DNA from: JBHJHK01 sp050330975
GTDB lineage: Bacteria > Pseudomonadota > Gammaproteobacteria > Competibacterales > Competibacteraceae
Reading direction: 5' to 3'
DNA length: 5,455 nucleotides
NCBI GenBank assembly: GCA_050330975.1
Contig: JBHJHK010000391.1
Span: forward strand, 1 to 5,455
Below are positions 1 through 4,977 of the stretch, one piece after another (position 1 is the stretch's first letter; each line of letters opens with the position of its first letter). The notes under the pieces were generated by a model that saw nothing but the letters and a program-made list of their open reading frames with translations, had not been told where the DNA came from and did no database searches. Made by a program: the position numbers and the translations under genes.

Positions 1-1
1 C

Positions 2-781
2 CCCGTCCAAGGGGCCATCGCCCTTCGCCAGGTGGCGTTTAGCTACCCCGCCCGCCCCGACCGCTGGGCCCTAGAAGACTTTTCCCTCGACGTGGCGGCC
101 GGAGAAACCGTGGCCCTGGTGGGGCCGTCGGGGGCCGGCAAGAGCACGGTGTTCCAGTTGCTGTTGCGCTACTATTTGCCCCGGCGCGGCACCATCGCCC
201 TGGACGGGGTATCCTTGGAGGACCTCGATCCTTCGGCGCTGCGCCGGGCGTTGGCGGTGGTGCCCCAAGAGCCGGTGATCTTTGCCGCCTCGGCGTTGGA
301 TAACATCCGCTATGGACGCATGGACGCCACCGAGGCCGAGGTGCGGGCGGCGGCTCGGGGGGCGGCGGCCGATGGGTTCATCGAGGACCAGCCCGAGGGT
401 TACCACACCTTCCTCGGCCAACGGGGACTGCGGTTGTCCGGCGGGCAAAAGAGCCGCATCGCCATCTCCCCGGCCCTGCTGCGGGACGCCCCGGTACTGC
501 TCCTCGACGAAGCCACCGCCGCTCTAGACGCCGAGGCGGAACACCTGGTGCAAACCGCCTTGGAAAGGCTGATGCAAGGCCGCACCACCTTGGTCATCGC
601 CCACCGCCTGGCCACGGTGGTGGGCGCCGACCGCATCGTAGTCATGGACCGCGGCAAAATCGTCGCCACGGGCAGCCACCAGAGCCTGTTGCGCCAAAGC
701 CCCCTCTATGCCCGCTTGGCGGCGTTGCAGTTTCGCCCCACCGACCCCGAAGACGCCTCGGCGGAAGTCACTGCGCCCTGA
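2..781 (+). CDS. ABC exporter, ATP-binding half (5'-partial), MsbA-related permease/ATPase family
   Basis: This is the C-terminal 259 residues of an ABC exporter half-transporter. The reading frame is open to the window edge with family-like sequence before the first GTG at 32, so the true start and the transmembrane domain lie upstream. All nucleotide-binding landmarks are visible (fragment numbering): A-loop Tyr15 in FSYP, Walker A GPSGAGKST 41-49, Q-loop Gln89, signature LSGGQ 145-149, Walker B VLLLDE 165-170, D-loop ALD 174-176 and H-loop His201. The family couples ATP hydrolysis at the inner membrane to export of lipids, drugs or other hydrophobic compounds; the substrate cannot be read here. 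The sequence style (ARPD, LFQLLLR-like, FAASALDNIRYGR, RTTLVIAHRLATV) fits the proteobacterial MsbA-related group better than MsbA itself. One oddity is that the stretch after LSGGQ reads KSRIAISPALL, where RQRIAIARALL is usual. The next gene starts 138 nt downstream. Confidence 0.93.
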   Translation, partial: PVQGAIALRQVAFSYPARPDRWALEDFSLDVAAGETVALVGPSGAGKSTVFQLLLRYYLPRRGTIALDGVSLEDLDPSALRRALAVVPQEPVIFAASALDNIRYGRMDATEAEVRAAARGAAADGFIEDQPEGYHTFLGQRGLRLSGGQKSRIAISPALLRDAPVLLLDEATAALDAEAEHLVQTALERLMQGRTTLVIAHRLATVVGADRIVVMDRGKIVATGSHQSLLRQSPLYARLAALQFRPTDPEDASAEVTAP

Positions 782-818
782 CCCACCACCCCCGACCATC
801 GCCAAAGGGCGGGCCGCC

Positions 819-846
819 TTGATATTTGCGCCGCCGCCTTTATGTC
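819..846 (+). promoter_or_regulatory. Weak sigma70-like promoter candidate for cnoX
   Basis: TTGATA at 819-824 matches five of six bases of the -35 consensus and is followed after 16 nt by TATGTC at 841-846, which matches only three of six in the -10 box. It lies in the 138 nt gap before cnoX, in a locally more AT-rich spot of GC-rich DNA. Placement is right for a cnoX promoter giving a leader of roughly 65 nt, but the -10 is poor and cnoX could also be read through from the ABC gene, since I see no terminator between them. Confidence 0.25.
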
Positions 847-919
847 ACAGTCATCCATCGGGGAAAATGCCGCCACGGCCTCCCGGCGCCCCCACCCAGC
901 AACTTTTGGAAGCATCACC

Positions 920-1789
920 ATGAGCGACAACCCCTACGTCTATTCCGTCACCGCGGCGACCTTTGCCTCTTCAGTCATCGAAGCATCGTTTGAAAGCCTG
1001 GTCTTGGTGGACTTTTGGGCACCTTGGTGCGGTCCCTGTCAGGCCCTGGCCCCGGTGTTGGACCGCCTGGCGGCGGCCTACCAGGGCCGGCTCCTAGTGG
1101 CCAAGGTCAACGCCGACGAGGAACCACAAATCACCGCCCAAGCGCGAATCCAGAGCCTGCCCACGGTACTCCTCCTCCACCAGGGGCAGGTGGTGGATCA
1201 GTTCATGGGGGCCCAGCCCGAGGGCGCCATCAAGGCCCTCATCGATCGCCACTTGCCGGCTCCCCCTCCCCCCCAAGACACCCCCAAAACCCAGGCTGAG
1301 GCCTTGATCGAAGCCCATCAAGCTCCCCGAGCGGTGGCCCTGCTCCGCGCCGCCCTGGCGAAGACCCCCGACGACGCCGAGTTGCAGCTGACCCTGGCCG
1401 ATGCCCTGCTCCACACCGGGGACGTCGCCGAGGTCCAGGCCCTGCTGGAAGGCTTGCCCGTCAACGTCCGGGAGGGGGACGAGGCCAAGTCCGTCGCGGC
1501 GCGCCTCGCCTTTGCCAATGCCGTCAAAGACGCCCCCGACGCCCAACAGCTGGCAGCGCGGGTCGAGGCCCACCCCGACGACTTGGCGGCCCGCTATCAG
1601 TTGGCGGCCCGCCACATCATCGCCGGCCGAGCCGAGGCGGGCCTGGAGCAGTTGCTGGAGATCATGCGCCGCGACCGCCAGTTTCAAGACGATTTGGGTC
1701 GCCGCAGCCTGGTGGCGGCCTTTGAAATCATCGACGATCCCGCCCTGATCAAGCGCTACCGCCGGCAGATGTCGGCACTGTTATTTTGA
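920..1789 (+). CDS. cnoX: CnoX (YbbN) chaperedoxin: thioredoxin domain plus TPR-like domain
   Basis: This 289-residue protein combines an N-terminal thioredoxin fold (about 1-112) with a helical TPR-like region (about 125-289), the layout and length of CnoX/YbbN (E. coli about 284). The active site is FWAPWCGPC with Cys37 and Cys40, and the cis-proline is Pro81 in LPTV. A short proline-rich linker (113-118) separates the domains. The end, KRYRRQMSALLF, closely resembles the C-terminus of E. coli YbbN, and AQPEGAIKALID matches its PQPEEAIRALLD. In the family, CnoX is a cytosolic holdase that protects proteins from oxidative damage and hands clients to GroEL/ES and DnaK. E. coli CnoX has lost the first cysteine, whereas this one keeps the full CXXC, as in Caulobacter, so thiol-redox activity is expected. 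I chose ATG 920 because GGAAG at 908-912 is well spaced and family similarity begins just after it; an in-frame ATG at 842 would add 26 unrelated residues. Confidence 0.93.
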   Translation: MSDNPYVYSVTAATFASSVIEASFESLVLVDFWAPWCGPCQALAPVLDRLAAAYQGRLLVAKVNADEEPQITAQARIQSLPTVLLLHQGQVVDQFMGAQPEGAIKALIDRHLPAPPPPQDTPKTQAEALIEAHQAPRAVALLRAALAKTPDDAELQLTLADALLHTGDVAEVQALLEGLPVNVREGDEAKSVAARLAFANAVKDAPDAQQLAARVEAHPDDLAARYQLAARHIIAGRAEAGLEQLLEIMRRDRQFQDDLGRRSLVAAFEIIDDPALIKRYRRQMSALLF

Positions 1790-1808
1790 TGCGTTTGCGG
1801 CAAGGGAC

Positions 1809-1835
1809 TTGTGATCGCCCCGGGGCTCTTATAAT
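1809..1835 (+). promoter_or_regulatory. Promoter candidate with perfect TATAAT, upstream of the unknown gene
   Basis: A perfect TATAAT at 1830-1835 stands in an AT-rich island of GC-rich DNA. The best -35 candidate is TTGTGA at 1809-1814 (four of six), with a short 15 nt spacer. Transcription would begin near 1842 and leave an untranslated leader of about 144 nt before the ATG at 1986. The short spacer and mediocre -35 are typical of promoters that need an activator or are weak. The box sits inside a terminator-like inverted repeat and just ahead of a palindrome (both listed separately). Confidence 0.5.
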
Positions 1836-1857
1836 ATGTTTGAGAGCCTTCATTTTG
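1824..1857 (+). terminator. Possible intrinsic terminator of cnoX overlapping the next promoter
   Basis: GGCTCTTA at 1824-1831 pairs with TGAGAGCC at 1841-1848, giving an 8 bp stem with one G-U pair around a 9 nt loop. It is followed by the T-rich stretch TTCATTTTG. It lies 34 nt after the cnoX stop, a normal distance for a terminator. The stem is shorter and the T-run more interrupted than in a strong terminator, so it may be weak or serve only as DNA symmetry around the -10 box. Confidence 0.35.
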
Positions 1858-1872
1858 TAACAGATCGTTACA
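1856..1872. promoter_or_regulatory. Perfect palindrome TGTAAC-N5-GTTACA, operator-like
   Basis: TGTAAC at 1856-1861 and GTTACA at 1867-1872 are exact inverted repeats separated by AGATC. The site begins 20 nt after the TATAAT box, about +14 to +30 from the predicted start, where a bound protein would be expected to block transcription. The right half with its flank also agrees at ten of twelve fixed positions with the RstA box of E. coli as I remember it (TACATNTNGTTACA). An OmpR/RstA-family response regulator is therefore one candidate binder; other dimeric regulators are equally possible. Confidence 0.45.
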
Positions 1873-1879
1873 GCTCATG

Positions 1880-1957
1880 GGCCCCGACCCACGACAACAC
1901 CCCACGGACTTCTCCGGAAGCCCGAGGGCCAAAATGGGGCGTCGTCGATGACCCCAT
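1880..1957 (+). other. Potentially structured mRNA leader before the unknown gene
   Basis: GGCCCCG at 1880-1886 can pair with CGAGGGCC at 1923-1930, giving seven base pairs with one bulged A. This encloses two mutually exclusive mini-hairpins: CGGA 1905-1908 with TCCG 1913-1916, or CTTC 1909-1912 with GAAG 1917-1920. A second hairpin pairs ATGGGG 1934-1939 with CCCCAT 1952-1957 across a 12 nt loop, ending 16 nt before the AGG at 1974-1976. I do not recognise any known riboswitch, and short GC-rich pairings arise easily by chance in this DNA. Confidence 0.25.
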
Positions 1958-1985
1958 CAATATACAAACAGCCAGGTAACTCTCC

Positions 1986-3017
1986 ATGACAGCGCTCTAC
2001 GCTCAAAGGCGTCGAGCCCAGCGGTTGCGTTTCCTCTACCGCTGCGGACTTGCCACCCTTCAGGAGGCATTAAAAGCATTGGATGCTGTCAAGGAACAAC
2101 TCACCACCCCTCTCAATCGAGATGGGGCTCAGACTCACCCCCAAAACCTCAAAGCGGTCTTGCAAAATCTCTCGGGCATCGATTCTCCCTTGCGCCTCAC
2201 CCTGAAATCCCAGGGTTTTTGGCAGCGGAGCTTCGAGGTGCGCTTGGAGTCGACGGCGACGATGGCGGATTACATCGTCGACGTGGAACGTCACAACGCC
2301 CCCGACCCCCTGGGGGTCAGGAGCTTGTTGGGCATTCTCCACCACTACGGGGTACGCCTAGTCGAGGTGCGGGCGGTGGACGACGATGCCAGCGACACCA
2401 CCCTCACCCTGGACGACCGCCATCGGCGGCGCTTTAGACGGGAAGATGCCCCCGAAGCCCAGTTGCGAGCCCTGATCGACCAGGTGCTGTGGGGTCGGCA
2501 ACGGGTCTACTTATCACCGGTGCTGGTCAACGCCTTTCGGCGCATGGAACCCGAGCGGCGGGCCCACCTCCAACGCCAGGGTCTGCGGGCCGTGCGGGCT
2601 GCCGATGGCTTGGGCTACACCCTCTATCGCGCGGTCCAGCGCCAGGCGCCCTCCGTCGAAGGATCCGTCGCCGAGAACGGCAAAGCCCCGGGGGCAGCGG
2701 CCGACGGGATGCCAGAGGTGTGTTTGGCCCATTTGGCCCAGGCGGCTCCCGGGGGTTTGGAGGTCTTTATCGAGGCCGCCCTGGACGAACAAAAGCCCCA
2801 ATTTGTCCCCAATACCCCAGAATACTGCCGCTTTTTGACCCGCCCCGACGCGGTGGCCTTTCTCAACAGTCATGGCTTGGGCCTCTACCTGCCACCCCTG
2901 CGCCGCGATGGGGGCTTTGAGCGTACGGCCTTTATCTATCCCCTGAACCTCGACACCCACCCCCAGGCCTCCGGGAGTTTTGAGAGCGAAGCGCCCACCT
3001 TGCCAACCCTGGCCTGA
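1986..3017 (+). CDS. Uncharacterised soluble 343-residue protein
   Basis: I do not recognise this family. The frame is long, starts at ATG 1986 with AGG at 1974-1976 nine nt upstream, and ends 10 bp before the convergent channel gene. The protein has no signal peptide or membrane helix. The N-terminus is strongly basic (Arg8-Arg15 rich) and helical, followed by a mixed region with an acidic patch VDVERHNAPD (98-107) and VDDDASD (131-137). Next come an Arg-rich segment RHRRRFRRED (145-154) and a helix with LSPVLVNAFRRM (176-187). A low-complexity Ala/Gly/Pro linker (about 221-243) separates these from a C-terminal domain (244-320) with the conspicuous stretch FVPNTPEYCRFLTRPDAVAF. The tail is Ser/Thr/Pro-rich. 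The two-domain layout with a linker and many charged residues suggests a cytosolic protein that may bind nucleic acid or partner proteins, but this is only inference. It seems to have its own promoter and operator-like site, and it is not tightly coupled to a neighbour. Confidence 0.75.
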   Translation: MTALYAQRRRAQRLRFLYRCGLATLQEALKALDAVKEQLTTPLNRDGAQTHPQNLKAVLQNLSGIDSPLRLTLKSQGFWQRSFEVRLESTATMADYIVDVERHNAPDPLGVRSLLGILHHYGVRLVEVRAVDDDASDTTLTLDDRHRRRFRREDAPEAQLRALIDQVLWGRQRVYLSPVLVNAFRRMEPERRAHLQRQGLRAVRAADGLGYTLYRAVQRQAPSVEGSVAENGKAPGAAADGMPEVCLAHLAQAAPGGLEVFIEAALDEQKPQFVPNTPEYCRFLTRPDAVAFLNSHGLGLYLPPLRRDGGFERTAFIYPLNLDTHPQASGSFESEAPTLPTLA

Positions 3018-3027
3018 AGGGGGGCCT

Positions 3028-3744
3028 CTAGCGGGTGTTGGCCAACGCCGCGGCCAACAATCCCGCGGGTACGGCGACGATGGCGAGCCCCAACAGCAAC
3101 ACCAAGCAGGTGAACGCCTGTCCCCCGGGGGTTATGGGGTGAACATCGCCGTAGCCCACGGTGGTCAGGGTGATCACCGCCCACCACAGGCTGTGGAAAA
3201 TGGAGGCGAAGACCTCGGGCTGGGCGTGGTGCTCAAAGAAATAGATGCCCGAGGCGGATAGGTACAACACCAACAACATGACGCTGTAGAAGAGCACCAA
3301 TTCCTCTTTGATGTCCAATAGTGCCCGCTTGAAGCGATCGATGGCGCGGATGTAGCGCACCAGCTTCAAAAGTCGCACCAAAACCAGTAGGCGCAGGGCG
3401 CGCAAGCCGCGCACATCGACGATGGCGGCCAGGCAAAGAGAAACGATGACCAACAAATCCACCAGGCCGTAGAAGCTCACCACGTAGCGCCAGCGCACCG
3501 GGGCACAATAGAGGCGCAGGGCGTACTCCGCGACAAACAGCGCCGCCACCACCCCATTGGAAACGGCGAGGAAGGCCCGGGTCTCGGGGGGAAGATCCGG
3601 CAGGGTTTCCACGCTGAGGGTGACGATGGAATAGACGATGATGACCAGTACTCCTCCGTGGAACCAACGGCTAGTGATGGACGCCGTGGGGTGGTTGACC
3701 ATCTCCCGCAAGCGCTCGCCAAGGGTTCTCGTCTCGCTGTTCAT
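3028..3744 (-). CDS. Six-helix voltage-sensor potassium channel (Kv/KvAP-like ion transport protein)
   Basis: This 238-residue protein is a K+-selective channel of the inner membrane. It has S1 about 29-47, S2 59-79, S3 89-109, S4 112-134, S5 147-170, a pore helix 181-193, the selectivity filter TVGYGD at 195-200 and S6 210-233. S4 carries basic residues at three-residue spacing (Arg112, 115, 118, 124, Lys127, Arg130, 133), with Val at 121, as in a working voltage sensor. S2 holds the acidic Glu73 and S3 Asp96, typical counter-charges. The protein ends right after S6, so it lacks a cytoplasmic RCK or cyclic-nucleotide-binding domain and should be gated mainly by voltage. I prefer the ATG at 3744 because AGGAGG lies upstream; an in-frame ATG at 3768 would add eight residues that encode that AGGAGG. 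The gene converges on the unknown gene and diverges from the DUF4178-like gene. Confidence 0.92.
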   Translation of the reverse strand: MNSETRTLGERLREMVNHPTASITSRWFHGGVLVIIVYSIVTLSVETLPDLPPETRAFLAVSNGVVAALFVAEYALRLYCAPVRWRYVVSFYGLVDLLVIVSLCLAAIVDVRGLRALRLLVLVRLLKLVRYIRAIDRFKRALLDIKEELVLFYSVMLLVLYLSASGIYFFEHHAQPEVFASIFHSLWWAVITLTTVGYGDVHPITPGGQAFTCLVLLLGLAIVAVPAGLLAAALANTR

Positions 3745-3756
3745 CGTTTCCACCAC

Positions 3757-3762
3757 CCTCCT
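3757..3762 (-). promoter_or_regulatory. AGGAGG Shine-Dalgarno motif supporting the 3744 start of the channel
   Basis: On the minus strand AGGAGG occupies 3762 down to 3757, 12 nt before the ATG at 3744. The spacing is long but workable. It falls inside codons 3-4 of the alternative start at 3768, which itself has only a weak GGTGG upstream. This favours the shorter 238-residue protein without proving it. Confidence 0.45.
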
Positions 3763-3788
3763 CGCCATTGGCCACCCAGATCCCCGAT

Positions 3789-3817
3789 GCTTTACCCCAG
3801 GGGCGCCAAAGGGTCAA
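3789..3817 (-). promoter_or_regulatory. Sigma70-like promoter candidate for the channel gene
   Basis: On the minus strand TTGACC (3817-3812, five of six) is followed after exactly 17 nt by TAAAGC (3794-3789, three of six). Transcription would start near 3782, leaving about 37 nt before the preferred ATG at 3744. The spacer contains the symmetric CCCCAGGGG at 3795-3803. The -10 box is weak, so confidence is moderate. Confidence 0.4.
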
Positions 3818-3945
3818 TCCCCACCTGGCAGATCCCATCATTCCAGACCGAGCCCCCACTTCTCCAGGGGGCGGCCCAGGGTTGTCCTCCGGCGAAGATT
3901 GGTGTACATGGTAACTCCGTTGTCTTCTGGGAGAGCGATTGTCGA

Positions 3946-4953
3946 ATGGATATCGCCCTGCGCCTCACCGCTGTCATCCTGGCTTTGACTACCTTGGCGG
4001 GTTCCCTGTTGGGGCTCGACGGCCTGTGGTTGGCACTGCTGGCAACGGCCAGCGCCACGACCTTCGTGGGGTTGGGTCTAGTGGTCGAGGCCACCCGCAT
4101 CCCCACCTACCCAGAGACGTCCTCGGCCAGGGCCGTCCCCGAAACCCGGCTGACCCCCGGGGTCGCCAAGGCGCCGAGGGCGGCCGAGGCCTTCCAGGCC
4201 CCAGTTCCCCCTTCCCCGACGGCCAAGCCCCAGCCCCCCGCCCTGAGCTATGGCGACCTGGCGGCCCTAGAGCCGGGTCGTCGCCTGGGGCTCAAGAGGA
4301 TAGGGGAACAACGGCGCCATGTGACGGCGGTAATCGCCGCGCGCCACGACTACCACCTGGTCGCCGCCGACGCTGCCAACCCCAGGGACAACCCCGCCTG
4401 GTTCGAGTTGGAGTGCCACAGGGAGGGCAATGATGATCCCCTGTGGTTGACGGTGGAACCCGGGGACGGGACGGATTCCAACCCTGAGCTCTCCGTGATG
4501 ATAGACCGGCTGGCCTCCCTGGAGGCCCTCAATCTCACCTTCCAGGCCTTGGAGAAGCTCGACCCCCAGCTGGCTCGAGGGCTGGTATTGACCCCGGCGC
4601 TGCTGGCGACCCTGACACCCCAGTGTCGGCTGGGCTTTCCCCTGCTGAGCTACAACCAGCGCAGTTACAACTTTGTCGGCGGGGGCCGGGCCCGCAGGTA
4701 TTCCCCCACGGCCAACGCTCGGCCCGAGGCGTTTGCCCACTGGAAATTCACCGCCGTCGAGGAGCCATGGGCGTTGACCATCGAGGGCTGGGGCAGGGAT
4801 GGCAGCTCCCAACCGACGACTTACGCCATCTACGACTACCAACGCCTGACCCCAGAGCAAGTGTTCCTGGAGCCGGCTGGCGCCGAGGCCCCATCGGCCC
4901 TGGCGTTTCCCTCGGTGGCCATACCCCCCTTAAACCTCGACCAATCCCCCTAA
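3946..4953 (+). CDS. Membrane-anchored DUF4178-like protein
   Basis: This 335-residue protein begins with two adjacent hydrophobic helices (about 5-23 and 26-48) forming a hairpin anchor, followed by a Pro/Ala-rich linker (53-99) and a globular region (100-310). The globular part has the marks I associate with DUF4178: a LxPGxxL start (108-114), W-x-E-L-E at 152-156, LWLTVEPGDG at 166-175, and in the second half a W-x-F strand (266-268) followed by W-x-L-T-I-E-x-W-G (275-283). The assignment is by remembered pattern. Function is unknown; such proteins are found near DUF350, PspA-like and polyamine-synthesis genes. I chose ATG 3946 because the hydrophobic N-terminus starts there and GGGAG lies at 3929-3933; the open frame reaches back to 3658, but only as the antisense of the channel gene. 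The stop is 24 nt before the DUF350 gene, so the two are probably cotranscribed. Confidence 0.72.
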   Translation: MDIALRLTAVILALTTLAGSLLGLDGLWLALLATASATTFVGLGLVVEATRIPTYPETSSARAVPETRLTPGVAKAPRAAEAFQAPVPPSPTAKPQPPALSYGDLAALEPGRRLGLKRIGEQRRHVTAVIAARHDYHLVAADAANPRDNPAWFELECHREGNDDPLWLTVEPGDGTDSNPELSVMIDRLASLEALNLTFQALEKLDPQLARGLVLTPALLATLTPQCRLGFPLLSYNQRSYNFVGGGRARRYSPTANARPEAFAHWKFTAVEEPWALTIEGWGRDGSSQPTTYAIYDYQRLTPEQVFLEPAGAEAPSALAFPSVAIPPLNLDQSP

Positions 4954-4977
4954 TCCAAACGACCCATAGGATTCACC

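Noticed and set aside
842..919. In-frame upstream ATG that would extend CnoX by 26 residues
   Set aside because: The extra residues are unlike the family N-terminus, the region has no good ribosome site, and ATG 920 has GGAAG at proper spacing.
1094..1687. 197-codon minus-strand open frame opposite cnoX
   Set aside because: It is antisense to a clearly conserved gene, rich in Gly, Gln and Leu as expected from the reverse complement of GC-rich codons, with no domain pattern.
1952..1961. Heat-shock (sigma32) -10-like CCCCAT element
   Set aside because: There is no CTTGAA-type -35 at the required distance, and the bases are better explained as the arm of the 1934-1957 hairpin.
2514..2960. 148-codon minus-strand open frame opposite the unknown gene
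   Set aside because: I compared both strands because the plus-strand gene is unrecognised. The plus frame is far longer, with a ribosome site and promoter, while this one has neither.
3018..3060. Bidirectional terminator between the convergent genes
   Set aside because: Only short GGCC symmetries are present and there is no T-run on either side, so no intrinsic terminator can be supported.
3658..3945. Upstream extension of the DUF4178-like gene
   Set aside because: The first part is the antisense of the channel's N-terminus and its translation is low-complexity and unlike any protein; the hydrophobic anchor begins right at ATG 3946.
4267..4860. 197-codon minus-strand open frame opposite the DUF4178-like gene
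   Set aside because: Same reasoning: biased composition, no recognisable motif, and the plus-strand gene has a coherent anchor-linker-domain layout.
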